Shown here: one piece after another, positions 1 through 12,026 of the stretch
Layout of the letters: each line of letters opens with the position of its first letter
How positions within the stretch are numbered: position 1 is the first letter of the stretch
From: Litomosoides sigmodontis
Lineage: Eukaryota > Nematoda > Chromadorea > Rhabditida > Onchocercidae
DNA length: 64,000 bases
Direction: 5' to 3'
Assembly: GCA_963070105.1 (NCBI GenBank)
Contig: OY718808.1
Coordinates: 1,752,738-1,816,737, forward strand
The notes under the pieces: generated by a model
Told to the model about the DNA's origin: nothing
The model's database searches: none
What the model saw: the letters and a program-made list of their open reading frames with translations, nothing else
Position numbers and translations under genes: made by a program

Positions 1-1141
1 AGATTGAAATCACCGGCAGTACCAACAGTTTCCATTTATTCATATTAAAATGGTTTTTTCTAAATTATTTGAATGCAGCATGCTAACATCTAATTCACAC
101 TTGTGCTAATGATAATGCTTAATTCTATTTAATGAGCATGACAGATTCCAAGTCGCATTTGCAAGTTTGAATCTGACATTTGTCAATATATTTTCGGAGA
201 CTGTGAAAACTTTAACTTGTGCCACAATTTCTGATTATTAAATTCTTTCGACTTTTCCAGACGACTGGTTCCACTGTTACTTTGTACGTCCTTTCCAAAA
301 TGTAATAAACCGAATTCAAATACGGAATCTTATGCGATGCTCTCTATAGTTACATTATTCGTCGATAGCTTCCATTCAATGCGAGAAGCCTGGAAAACTT
401 CACGATTTAAAGCATTGAGCCGTCCACACCAATCACTTTTACCTGACTGACTTGCTTAATCAAATCTGCTTTTGCCCCCGTTGTGCCACCTTCTAGATAA
501 ATTTTGCTGGGAAATTATGACCGAAGTCCCCGCTCTTGCACTTTTACTTCTATAGTTTCCGTTCATGCTCTCTTGATGAGCTTTCCAAGCATTTCTCATC
601 CATAAACCACAATTCTCCAAATGTCACATTTCCAACAGCAAGTGACATGTTTTTTTCTCGAAATCGCTTTGAAAGTTCAAAAGTCACCGATAAGTTTCCC
701 AACAAACGAAACCAACGGAAACTAACCCAATAAGTTAGTGGGAGATGGTTTTATCACTGATCAGAACACTTGCAGAGTGTCAATAAGAAGCTTGCGTTTT
801 TGTCAAGACGTATTTTTATCGGCAAAATATTTTCGAAAACAGCCAATAAAACAATTTAATTTGCAAAACAACTCGAAAAAATTTTTGAAAGAGTTAACGA
901 AAAAATAAAACATGAAATATGATAAGAGCAATCATCATAATCAACAAATCGGCCAATTCGTATGACCTAACAAAACTAAAATTAAAATGAAATGATGAAA
1001 AACGACTAATTCGAAGGAACAAAAATTCTTTCAACTCTTAGAAAACTTGACATTCTTTTTGGAATCTCATTAAATATATATATGTATAACATCACGATTT
1101 AAAATCTCTACGTCTTAAAAATTAACGAAAAGAGTACCATT
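1..1141. other. 3' flank of sfa-1, no intact gene
   Basis: No convincing intact gene lies here. The segment is the 3' flank of the minus-strand SF1 gene. A short coding-like remnant on the minus strand around 407-648 is listed separately. The open frame on the plus strand near 536-733 has no recognisable motif and overlaps that remnant. Confidence 0.5.
407..648 (-). pseudogene. possible decayed coding remnant (SAP-like words)
   Basis: Read on the minus strand from an ATG at 648, one frame gives a 32-codon peptide starting MSLAVGNVTFGELW and then a stop. After a frame change, two pieces resembling the helices of a SAP DNA-binding motif follow: VQERGLRS, a stop, then GGTTGAKADLIKQV and VKVIGVDGSML, ending at a TAA at 407. 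The order resembles the SAP consensus (KERGL... followed by GTKAELI). The frame is broken by stops and a shift, so if real it is a relic or a fragment spliced to something outside the window. The resemblance is by eye only. Confidence 0.15.
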
Positions 1142-4100
1142 CTATGATGGTGGGGGCGGGGGAGGAGCAGGTGGTGCTAACAAACTTGAGAGATCCATTT
1201 TCGGTACCGGCGCTGGCGGCGGTGGAGGTGGGGGCATAAAACCAAGTCCAAGCGAAATCGGTGGTGGTGGTGGTGGGACAGGCATAGGATACCGGCTCGT
1301 CGGTGGTGGTGGAACACCACCCCAACCACGACCTGCTGGTGAACCCCAAGCAGCAGCACTAGGCACATATGATGGTCGTGGCCGAGGTGTATTGAAAAAG
1401 TGAATCCCATCCGCTGATCCGGATACACCACTGCTACCCAATGGTGGTTGTGAACTTTTTGAGGAATATCCCTCCACACCTGAAATAATATCAGTTACTA
1501 ATCCCTATTTATTGCATTCAGCTTACGATAAATGGATTAGACCTGATGCCTTAGTCACTTCGTAAAAAAAGAGTAAAAAGCTTACTATTGTTAATTCCAT
1601 TTTAAGTACTCCGCAAAACTAATTCCAGAGAAATACCGTAGCGTAACATTACTGATCTTGAGAGCAAGTTAAAATGTTCTAGTAGTAAAAAGTGCTATTA
1701 CTAAGTATTAAAAAATTGAAATAAAAGGGGTACGTAGAATCCCCAATGTTTATCATAATATCGCGCTGTACAGCATATCCCCTTCCCTCCTAACTTAATC
1801 ATGTCCACGTATTGTGAACTAAGTAAAATAAAAGTATGATACCTTCCTGTCTTGCTAAATTGATTCGAACGATTGGTGTACCCGACGGTAGTGAATAATT
1901 CTTTGGCTGTAAACAGTGATATCAGATCGGAAGCGGTTAGCAAAAATTTGTCATCTTTCATTTGATAATGTCACCTTTCTTGGATTATCTATTCCTATTT
2001 TAAGAACACGAAAAATGAACATTTGTATAGATAAAAATAGCAGCCGTAAACGATCGTGTTCCCGTCCTCTAACTCCACTCCCGTTCCACTTTGGTGTCAA
2101 ACAGTGAGCCCTGCATGTAAAGCTTCGAGACATTCTAATAAAAAATTGCACAGAAACAGATATAAAAGTTAGAAACCTTATAACCAGATGCAGTATTTCC
2201 GACTCCTAAGCCTGGTTTTCCTGAAGGGCCATATGGTTTCGACGTCGGTTTTTCTCCCAACTCAGCCATCAGCGCCGTGTACTGAACAATTATAGTTAAG
2301 GGATTAAAAAATAACTGTAAAATTAAATAACTGCAAAAAAAGTAACAAAAAATGAGTTTTAGAAAAAAATGAAAATACAAAAAGATAAGATATTAAATGG
2401 AGAAACCTCATCATCCATACCACCATCTCCCACATTAAACATTCCACCACCCGGTCGTGGATTTTTGCAGTCCTTCGCAATATGCCCCGCACCACCACAA
2501 GCAGTACAAATAATATTTGCAGTAACATTTGGAGCATCCGGACACTCCCACCTGAAAATTAGTTTGTAAAAACATATGATGGAGAATGGATAACACAAAG
2601 TTATTACTATGAAAAATAGAGATAATGATTTTGAATAACCTAAAGATTTTTGAATTCGAAGTAAAATTCCTACAACAGGAATTATTTATAATTATCACTT
2701 ACGTTTTGTGTTCATCGGAACCGCAATTACTACACCTAGCACCACTTGCCAAATCTTCAGGACGTAGAGTACCATTTAAAAGTGCAAGCTCTCTCAGCTG
2801 TAGCTTACGCAATTCATTCTGACCATCGGGTATCATCAGTGCCTCATTTATAATTGATGTTATCTGGAAAATGTGCATGTAATAACTACACAAGCATCAT
2901 AAAATACTAAAAAATGCTTCAAATAAGGTTTTCTCTAAATTGAATGTTTCCTAAATTTGATTCAGTTATGAAATGCATACTCAATGAGTAGAAAATATCA
3001 TATTCATAAAAATCCCGGATACGAACAGATAATTATTTAAACATTTATCAAGTGCACATTTTCGTACTTTAATAACTAACTTTTAGAAAAATAATATTCA
3101 CGCAAAACACGAATTCCTTACTTTCTCACAAGCTTTTTTTATAACCGCATAATCGGTTCCTGTAACATAAGCATGAAGTGGCTCGTTTTCACCAGGCATT
3201 GGTCCTTCACGACGTCCCAGTTTGCCTTCCTTTACCGAACCTTTACCACGAATTATAATTTTGGCACCCGTCTACAACATTTAAAAAAGTCCAAGATCTC
3301 TTTTTACAAATTAAGAAGCACTTTTCCCAAATTTCAGAGTATACCACAAAGATTAATGAGGTGAGTTATATAAAGAAAAAGGGCTATAATGGAAACACTG
3401 AACTAAACAACGTGTAGTAGATTAATTAAGTTAAATAATAATGATATGATCAAAAACCTCCGCTTCCAGAGCTTTCAGAGTATTTCCGCGTGGACCAATT
3501 AATAATCCCACAAAGTTAATTTCGGGATGATTTTCTTGTGGTATCCAAACTTTATCATGTAAACGTATAGTTGGTGCTCTAGAAAATAATGAATTAATTT
3601 TGGAGTCATTTTGCACGTTATCACTAAACTTCTTAGCATGTTGCACCATCATATCATTTCAGGCTCCAATAGCAAAACCATGCCTCACGTAAATCTCTCC
3701 TACGGTTATCTTAACAGTTTTGTTGTTTGACTAAGCATCAATGATCCTCATTCTTACAGCTGAAATCTTGCACGACCACTTCAAAGTGTGCAAATAAATC
3801 AAATACGAACCTGTAATCCGCCGGTGGTTTAAAATTTGGATTCAATTTCAACAACGCCTGGATTTTTTCATGGCGCAGTTGCTCCAGTTCTTGTCTTTTT
3901 CGTATTTCACGGGTATTCAGCCGTTTACCACTGGCATCATAAATTGGTTCCGGTGAAGGACTTCTGCAAAACTGCTATAAAGGCTAATTGTAACAAAAAA
4001 AAAATAATACGCTGAAAATTTATTTTATTTGAACTGTTGAATTTCCCAGGAAGCATTTTTCCGCTCACGAAAAGCAGACGCTAAAAGGCTAAAAAGAGAT

Positions 4101-6750
4101 TTGATTAGGATTAAGATTATTGCTTTGGTGACGAGAGAATTCATCCTGAAAACAATTTTTTTAAGATTTCAGGCGCGTGGAGGCGACGGAAAAAGTATTC
4201 CAAAGACTAAATCATTCGCAGTCAGCAAGAATTATTCGCCCAGATATATTCCTGATCTTTCCTTTCGACTAAAGTCTAACTAAATGAATTTCTAGAAAAA
4301 TACAAGCTCGAAAAAGACACTTTCAAACTTCGCCAACTTTCCCTTTTTAACAAATTTCCGAACTTTAAAATAAGAAGGGATAGGGGGCATTAACTGTGAT
4401 TTAAAACAGTAAAAACAACTAAACCATTAATCAACAATTAAAAATCCTATAACTAGTGGGTGCTTCGAGTATGAAGTGGCACTAATCACCAAACAGCATG
4501 CTGCACCGAATGAAGCGAAAGGTTTCATTACCGCGAGTTGAATCTATTAAGTCAAAGGGTACGGAGCGGGAAAGGACATAAAATTCATTAAATTGAAAAA
4601 CTTTTAATAAAACTTGTGGTGCGCATCATCTTGATGAGTGACGCTGATAGATCAGGAATAACGCATGAAGAAAGGCGTCCATCAACATCATAAATGTTCA
4701 GCTAGATTAGAAATGTGTTTGTTAAATTGTTGATTGTCAACAAAACAGCAATAAACATTATCGTTTATTGATTGATGAACCTTAAAGCTGGATCTGGATT
4801 GCCCATGAAGTCGCCAAGCCGTAATTTTCGCGTTGCATCCTCCACTTCCAATTGAACTGAAATAGGTGGTTACGGGGCCACCCTCCCCCGTTTATTAGTT
4901 CATAACATACATCAACAGTGGTTGCAACAACCGATCTTGCTCAAAATTTGAAACGAAATTGAAAGAATAGTGTAAAATAGAAAAAGTAAAGACAAGAACG
5001 ATATATTATGCTTCTCACGTATACATGTTCGTCTTTAGTGGAGATCCCTATAGCGATCTCACACTAATGCAGAACACGACTCCAGTGCCCTGGAACGTGC
5101 ACTGAAGCTCCCTAAGCGACTGTAAATATCAAATAATACCCTGCTTTTTATCAAATCTACAACAACAACAAAATTTATAACTTTCAAAAAAATTCAAAAA
5201 ATCAAATAAGAAAAAAAACGTAAAACCATTACGAACCTGCTTCATCCACGCAATTCCTTGCAAAACGAAATGTTTTAAAAATTTTAGAAAGAATCTTAAT
5301 ACATATGTAGAAAACGGTAATAATAAATATGAATCCTTACGCAAGTAAGCTTGTCGTTGATCATCGCTGAGGTTGGACGGTAATATCGTTGGCATGCCAG
5401 GTACAAAAGATTTGTTAGTACTCCAGCGTGACTTACGAAGCTTCTTTTCCGGTTGTCCAGTTTCATTTGTACCACCCGCTCCATCGTCCTCAGTTTTCAA
5501 TTTGTCAACTGTAAACATTTTTTTATTTTCATAAAACGAAGGCATTTGCAAAGAACACTGTTTGTTAACTGCAATTTTCACTTACCAACTTCAGGGCGTG
5601 CCAAAATTGGGAGTACGCCCTGCGCGGCTTTTAATTTTGCAGAGCCGGCAGCGTTAGCCTGCAAAAACAAAACTTCTCAGCGAGCAAAAAGCTGCATGTA
5701 TTTCACTCAGTAGCTCATAAATAATATCAAAAAGACCTATAAGATCTTTAATAATGTTATTGAAAGATTCACCACAAATTGAAAAGCAGATACATAGTAA
5801 ATCTATATGTAAATCACATCTACCACGTAAAAGAACTGAACAATCATCAAATTTAATCGTTGCTTTATTTTTTAAAGCTAAAAATGTAGTAAAATTTGCC
5901 GTGAACAACCAAATATATAGATGAAAACTCACAGTAGCTTGATTCTCTTGACATTCATTCTGTTCCCCAGATCCTTTGGCTGGAGATCCTGTCCGTTCTG
6001 AAATTGAATTTAGATTTTTATAGTTTTAGATACACCTTTATAATGCAGCATGCAACAAACCCACCTCTTCGTCTTTTATGTCTGCTTCTACTCCGACTTC
6101 GCCTGCTATGACTTCTGCTTCGTCTACTTCGACTACGACTTCGCCTACGACTGCGACTTTGACTTTTTCTGCTACGACTACGGCTACGTTTGCTACGGCT
6201 ACGCTTTCGTGAATGGCGTCGATCACGCGAGCGCGAACGGCGTTTACTGCGATTCCGTGAGTGAGAGCGCTTACGCTTACGGCGGGAACGAGATCGCGAA
6301 CGGGAGGAACGTTGTTTTGGTGACAAATATTCTGGAACTGCCGGAGCATAAGTCTCTAAAATTTACTTACATTATATAGCATAAAGTTTAAAATTCATTT
6401 ACATTGTATATAGCAAAGTACAGACTTTTAAGTCTTGGAAACTTACACCTTGAAACACAACTAGCAAACTACAGTAATAGAAAATAGAACATGATCGATA
6501 AGACCGCGCTAAATATTCCCAACATGTCCATAAAACATGAAACTATTAAGGCGTTTTGGTTCAAAATTCTACATCCCAACTAAATAGCTAAAGAACCTGG
6601 AAGATTTCCGTTGCTACCCTCTTCTGCGTTTTCAATCGCTTCAACAGTTGGTTCACCTGCCGCAGCTGCAGCAACCGCTGCCGCACCGAATTTTCGTACA
6701 AACGGCATAGGCTCTGTGTTACCACCGGTTTTATCACGTGATCGCGACAT
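1142..6750 (-). CDS. sfa-1: Splicing factor 1 / branchpoint-binding protein (SF1/BBP), 14 exons
   Basis: SF1 recognises the intron branchpoint and bridges to U2AF at the 3' splice site in the nucleus. Exons, 5' to 3' on the minus strand: 6597-6750, 6065-6355, 5933-5997, 5586-5658, 5341-5508, 4781-4856, 3811-3963, 3458-3578, 3122-3271, 2703-2863, 2407-2551, 2177-2281, 1843-1906, 1142-1479. They total 2064 nt (687 aa) and every junction keeps phase. An arginine/serine-rich domain occupies about residues 60-147. The U2AF-ligand segment KLRKSRW follows near 210, the helix-hairpin segment near 250-325, then the KH/QUA2 domain at about 327-470 with the GPRG loop. Two CCHC zinc knuckles come next ([14 protein letters not shown] and [14 protein letters not shown]), then a proline-rich C-terminus. 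The RS domain is a known feature of nematode and fly SF1. The 64-nt exon 1843-1906 is inferred partly from phase. Confidence 0.95.
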
Positions 6751-6778
6751 AATTTTCTCTTGTTTGACAGAAACAAAG

Positions 6779-6780
6779 CT
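6779..6780 (-). promoter_or_regulatory. likely spliced-leader trans-splice acceptor of sfa-1
   Basis: On the minus strand a CTGTTTCAG acceptor sits 28 bases upstream of the SF1 start codon, with no upstream coding exon joined to it. That is the arrangement expected for a downstream gene in a nematode operon. Whether SL1 or SL2 is added cannot be seen from the DNA. Confidence 0.5.
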
Positions 6781-7016
6781 GAAACAGAAATTACATATTG
6801 CGGAAAAGCGATGCAGTCACAATTACAACCTGTACCATGCTACTAAAAAACAAACATGAAGTGCAGTCAAGTGGCAACATTTTTGAAAATGGAACTAATA
6901 AAACTATATTAACTGTAAATTCCCAATTATTATGACGATTAGAAGCACATTTACAAACGATATTACCAATTAATGGTTAGACCACAAAAGGAAAGACAAA
7001 CCAATCTTCTTTTATC

Positions 7017-7022
7017 TTTATT
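7017..7022 (-). terminator. poly(A) signal AATAAA of cyp-13
   Basis: A minus-strand AATAAA lies about 105 bases beyond the cyp-13 stop codon and about 240 bases before the sfa-1 trans-splice acceptor. It is the obvious candidate cleavage signal between the two genes. Confidence 0.45.
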
Positions 7023-7127
7023 TTACCACAACTTCAACATTTACGAAACAGAAACAATAGAATGTTTATAAGTTGTGCGCAAAATATATGAATAATATAA
7101 TGGAAACAATGCTTTAAGAGATCGAAA

Positions 7128-9794
7128 CTATAAATTTTCCACAGCTGGTGCACTACTTTTCGTTTCTTGTTTCAGCTCTCCGCATTCCACAATTGTCACC
7201 TGAAATAACATACGCATATATATGAAGTTATTAGTCCAATATGTGATAGGTGCTCAAAAGTCCAACTTCCTTTAGATGTAAAAAACCTTCTACAGATATA
7301 AGTCTATCCATAAATTCACTATGATATACTGAAATGTGAAATGTGCTTCAGCATCTCAAGTGGATACTTATTTCTTCAACCGAGATCGAGCGCACTGCAC
7401 GGATACTGATGGTCTACTCGAATCACTTCTATGAACTGTTAGAAATATGTTGCTAGGTTCATAAAACGAATTTATGAACGCCGAATTACTAAGATGTTAA
7501 ATAATACATTTTCTACAGGAAAGAAGTAATAAATAGTGATCAAGATAACAATTACAGGTTATGACATCTTAAAATCAGTAGCAAGAATCAGCAACATACC
7601 TGCATCATAGGTTTCCCGGTCTTACTGCCCTGTTGCTCAATCTGTTTAACAATATTCATCCCTTCAACGACATGACCAAAAACGACATGTTTATTATCTA
7701 GCCAATCGGTTTTTTCAGTGCAAATAAAGAACTGTGAACCATTCGTATCGGGTCCACAGTTTGCCATTGAAACAACGCCAGCCATAGTGTGTTTTAGCTG
7801 AAACTCTCGAGAATCAAAGCAAATCAATCAAAACTCACACATTATAATGACACAAGCCGATTGCAAAAAATCAGTTGGAAACTAAAGAATACTATGTATA
7901 TTGCGCCGAAACAAAACTTTAAAATCTGTACCTTAAAATTTTCATCCGCAAATTTAGAACCATATATCGACTTTCCGCCTGTTCCATCACCCTTAGTGAA
8001 ATCTCCTGCTTGTATCATGAAACGTGGGATTATTCTATGAAAATGTGAGCCTAAAAAGATACACAATTTTAATTGTGGGAAATAGACAACAGAAAATCAT
8101 TTCCTATATGGATCAGGCTTTCAAAACTTTAAAGACCGCTAAATAGAAGAACGAACTGTATACCTTCGTAACCGTAGCCCTTTTCTCCTGTACAGAGCTG
8201 TCGAAAATTTTCTGCTGTTTTTGGAACTACATCGGATCGCAACTCGATTACTATCCTTCCTATATACCTGTAAAAATTATAGAAATTCACAAACAAGTAA
8301 AAAGTCGAATAAATTTTGAAATGTAAAAGCTCAATAAATCGAGCCAGTGGTTCCTAAAATTCCTAATAATGACGGATTGAGGATGGAAAGGGAGGGAGCG
8401 GAAAAGGATAAGATGTAATCAAGTAGTGTAGTTATGTTTCTTAAGTTAATCAAACTAAATGTGCAACCCATCAGTTTGGCCCTTTATGACAAATGCATCA
8501 AGCAGAATGACATCTCCAGAAAAAAGCCCATCTAATTATCTTATGTGTGCAACTAAAGTTTGATTTGTAAAGTGCTCACCAGCAGTCTGTATAAAATCTT
8601 ATTTATCAGCCTCAAACTACAAAAATATTTTGAAATCACCTGATTCCAATTCTGATCCCCAGGTATACCCGTGGAAGCGATATCTTAACCGGTCCTACGA
8701 TTCCTTCCGAAACTGTATCGCCATCCCTATCATATTCTTTTGATGTGCCTTCTCCAGTGCCATACTGAAACTGAGTTATATAACTGTTACAAACTTTAAA
8801 TTCCTATAACTAGAATGTGCCACCAAAAGAAAATTAGGCATTATGAAATTAATGAGGAAGCGACTATTTTTTTTCATGTTACACCAAGTTATCCACCACC
8901 ATATTTACTGCACACAATTCCTTCTTCACGCTAGGCACTATTTCCTTCGGTATACGTCTCTCTGGCAGACGTATGTGTTCGTAACATATATAATAATTTT
9001 TTTGTACTCTTTTCTACTACAAGTTAGATTCACGCTGTTAAATACTCATTGCAAGAGCTAATTCCTCAGATATATATAACAGAAAGTAAGTCATGGCATT
9101 CTGTAAAGTTATTATGCGATAAATTGACCACCATCATTAAATCTTCTCTATATCATTACATTTGGAACTTACGGTCTTAAGCCATTCGTCGTCTGCCCAT
9201 ACTGGTCTTTGGCTCCTTTCATTTGCTTTTGGTGGTCGAGCAAAATTGCATCGAATAGTTCGCCCAAATAATTCTGAATCATTCATGTTGTCTATTGCTG
9301 CAGCAGCGTCTTCCGCCAACTCATATTCCACAAATCTAGACATTTTGGAATATTTAGCACCTAATATAAAGTCATTTAAACAATCTATCTCTTCGAAAGT
9401 AACTCAAGTGACCGTGCACTGAACTAATCAGAGCTTGTTGACAGATAAAGAGAAATGCACAAAGATTTTTGTGAAATATCAGCATATTTTGTCGTCTCGA
9501 CATTCTTAAAAAGTGTCTCACGCAGCATTTTAAACTATTTTAAGAAGTTAATTTTAATTTAATCCTTGGAACCGCCTTTTAATTTCCAGCACTGCCTTTG
9601 ATCATATGAGAAGAAAAAACAAACCCAAATCCACGATGTTTACCCGTCTCATAATCCAACGGGATAGATACGCTAACAATGTCGCCGAAGGGTACAAAGC
9701 CTGCTTGCAACACCTTCTCATTAACTTCCTCTCCAAAACCACCAACATATAGCGTTCGTTTCTTATTATGTGGAAAATTAGTCGCCAAAGACAT
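7128..9794 (-). CDS. cyp-13: RRM-cyclophilin peptidyl-prolyl isomerase (PPIE/CYP-13 type), 7 exons
   Basis: This nuclear, spliceosome-associated cyclophilin combines an RNA recognition motif with a PPIase domain. Exons, minus strand: 9625-9794, 9173-9335, 8640-8764, 8164-8267, 7932-8050, 7600-7797, 7128-7199. They total 951 nt (316 aa) with all phases closing. The N-terminal RRM has RNP2 (TLYVGG) and RNP1 ([10 protein letters not shown]). The C-terminal cyclophilin domain keeps the active-site stretch [11 protein letters not shown], the GDGTGG loop, NGSQFF and the cyclosporin-contacting Trp in [10 protein letters not shown], so it should be catalytically competent. Length is close to human PPIE (about 300 aa). 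It lies 377 bp upstream of sfa-1 on the same strand. From memory, the C. elegans orthologue sits in an operon with U2AF35 (uaf-2), with sfa-1 close by. Confidence 0.96.
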
Positions 9795-9805
9795 CGTCTA
9801 ATTAT

Positions 9806-9807
9806 CT
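9806..9807 (-). promoter_or_regulatory. likely trans-splice acceptor of cyp-13
   Basis: An ATTATTTTAG acceptor on the minus strand lies 11 bases upstream of the cyp-13 ATG with no matching upstream coding exon. This fits spliced-leader addition to a very short 5' leader. Confidence 0.45.
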
Positions 9808-10079
9808 AAAATAATAGTGAATTTGAGAAAATATCTTACAATTTTCCAGAATTAAAAAACTATCAGCGCAAAATTATTTAATTTATGTTTTCACCTGATT
9901 ATGTGTATGCATTCTAAAAAGGATTAAATTTTATCTAATCAATTACATATCAAAGGCTGCAACATACGTTTACACGCAAGATATTAATTGCTTATTAACA
10001 GTAATGGAAAAAAGGCTAACATCAACTGATGCTAAGATAGTGTTGAAGCAGGAATGTAACAAAAGCGATTTACCCTAAC

Positions 10080-10325
10080 CTATTTACATCGTGTCAAAAA
10101 CCAAATAAGTGCGTAAAGAGCGTATAAAAGATGCTTGATCCCTTTCGCCTCCTCGGTCAACTTTAATGCACAACACTTCAAGCAAAGACTGTGGCCAAAA
10201 CGTAGACAGATGTCGCACTTAGTGACCTCATAATAAACCACACATCTTCCCACGCTAGGACAAAATCCACCTGCCTCCGCAACAAACACACTTTCCAAAC
10301 AACCAGCCGCACGACTAAGATTCAC
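10080..10325 (-). CDS. hypothetical small Cys-rich ORF
   Basis: An unspliced 81-codon frame runs from ATG 10325 to a stop at 10080. It is cysteine-rich in the middle (CDICLRFGHSLCLKCC), a spacing reminiscent of zinc-binding pairs, and hydrophobic near the C-terminus. I recognise no family. It lies in the upstream flank of cyp-13 on the same strand, so it may be chance or part of a 5' exon. Confidence 0.15.
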   Translation of the reverse strand: MNLSRAAGCLESVFVAEAGGFCPSVGRCVVYYEVTKCDICLRFGHSLCLKCCALKLTEEAKGIKHLLYALYALIWFLTRCK

Positions 10326-10457
10326 ACTGTTGAATAGGGGGGCTGAATGGCACTAATTTGATCGAACTTTCAGCTTAGCGGTAAACGTCGTTCACTCGGT
10401 GTGTTCGATGTTTACTTGGGGTGAAATTGCGCATAATTTTGAGTTTCTGTTAAAACT

Positions 10458-10743
10458 ATGGACGTAGGAAGGTTTATTCAAGTTATTTCAAATAATGATA
10501 GGTAAGAGAAATATTCATTAGGCGTTTTTAGGAATAACAATTAAAAGTTGAGATAGCAAGTCGGAAGTGAATGAAGACTGAAGACAAATGAAGGAGGGGA
10601 TGGTAATAGTGTCTTTGTTTATAAGATAAATGAATTGAACGGAATTGTTATCTGTTTCGTTGTTCCTTCTTGTTTTCAGTACATTCTTCAAAAACTATGA
10701 GCAGAATTCGAGCACTGATAAGGACCGCACATATTGTCACTGA
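10458..10743 (+). CDS. possible tiny spliced ORF divergent from cyp-13
   Basis: ATG 10458 opens a 44-nt first exon (MDVGRFIQVISNND) ending at a consensus AG|GTAAGAG donor at 10501. A TTTTCAG acceptor at 10678-10679 joins it, in phase, to a second exon (TFFKNYEQNSSTDKDRTYCH) ending at TGA 10741-10743, giving 35 aa in all. No family is recognised. The donor and acceptor are good, but the product is very short, so this could be an untranslated exon pair or chance. Confidence 0.15.
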
Positions 10744-11714
10744 TTAAGAAGCTTCGATAGTAGTTTTTGTATTTTAATACACTAGCCGAGTAGAACTGAA
10801 TAAGATAGAATTATTGAAGTAAAAATTTGATGATAGTCAAATTACTATCATTCTAAAGTCGCGGATATCTATTCTTCATCGTAATTTTACCAACGTGTTG
10901 TTCTGTGTTTGGTTGTCCACGGCTTCCAATTTACGTAGAATATGTAACGGTTTTATAGAACGCAATGCGGAAATGACGGTAAACGTTTTGTATAGTCCAG
11001 TAGAGAAGCTTTTGTTTGATCATTGCCTATAAATGTCACTATGTCACTTGTGCAACCACTTCCATGCGAAGTTCTGGTTTGTAGCATTTACTGCTGCTCA
11101 TATCTTCGTTTTAGTTTGTGATCCAAGTTTGTCATGTGCATGACATTTCGAAGATTTCTTATGGATTTTATCTTTCTAAAAGAAATGAAGCCAGATGGAC
11201 AACTGCGTGTTGTCTTTGATTGAAATTTTACATTTTTATTGTGCAATATTCAAATAATGAAGCAGTGTTACAATGGACAAAACGCGAGAAATCAGATTTA
11301 ACGGGAGTTTTGAAAATGTCACCCATATCTCTGTTTGATAAAAAGAAAAAACAAATACGTATTTTCAAACTATTTAAAAGAATCATTACTATATACAGCA
11401 AAAGATGTTCAAAAGAAAACTAAAAATAAGGAATTAAAGCGAATGGAAATTTAAATTATAAGCATGTGATTAACGAACCATATTAGACACCGGAAGCATC
11501 CTGATGCTGACTGAAGTAGTTCCTAAATAAAAATTTCTAGTAACTGCGCATGACGAAGCCGTCCAGTTATTCTGCAGTCAGTTTTACTAATGCAGCTCTA
11601 CATGTGATATAGTTTGTATCATCTACAAGGTATAATCACACTCCGGAAGTTTGGGAAGTGTTATATTCGAAGCCTAGTCAGTACCGCGTCTTGAATTGTT
11701 ATTAGATCTTTTAA

Positions 11715-12026
11715 AAAACTAGTGAAAACTATGCAGGTTTCAACTTTTCGAACTCGCCATTTGTTTTTGAAAAACAATATAATGAAGTACAGTCACACAA
11801 ACACTTGGACAGCGTCTTTCCTGATCAAATAAAGAAGCAAGCAAACCTAAGCTGTGCAACTAAAGGATATCACGAAGAAGCTATTTTCTATCACGAACTG
11901 AGATATGCGTAGGCATTTGTAATGGATCACGAGAAAGATTATAAATCAAACATGCTAAGTGCTAAAGAGTACCTAAATCTATACGATGATGACGTTCTAG
12001 TTGCGTTGTTCCCTAACAAGCAGTAA
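11715..12026 (+). pseudogene. amber-interrupted coding-like frame
   Basis: One frame stays open for 103 codons except for a single TAG at 11910-11912. The first part reads like ordinary protein (SPFVFEKQYNEVQSHKHL then PDQIKKQANLSCATKGYHEE). After the stop it continues with MDHEKDYKSNMLSAKEYLNL and DDDVLVALFPNKQ to a TAA at 12024. Composition is hydrophilic and mixed, unlike the Phe/Ile/Lys-rich translations of nearby AT-rich DNA. It could be an old pseudogene, an exon pair, or a 34-aa ORF after the TAG. I recognise no family. Confidence 0.25.

Noticed and set aside
1701..2151. Minus-strand frames of 86 and 66 codons
   Set aside because: Only the 64-nt piece 1843-1906 is needed by the SF1 phase; the rest is intron.
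6050..6379. 109-codon plus-strand frame rich in Tyr, Asp, Phe and Cys
   Set aside because: It is the exact antisense of the SF1 RS-domain exon, whose CGN/AGY codons leave the other strand open.
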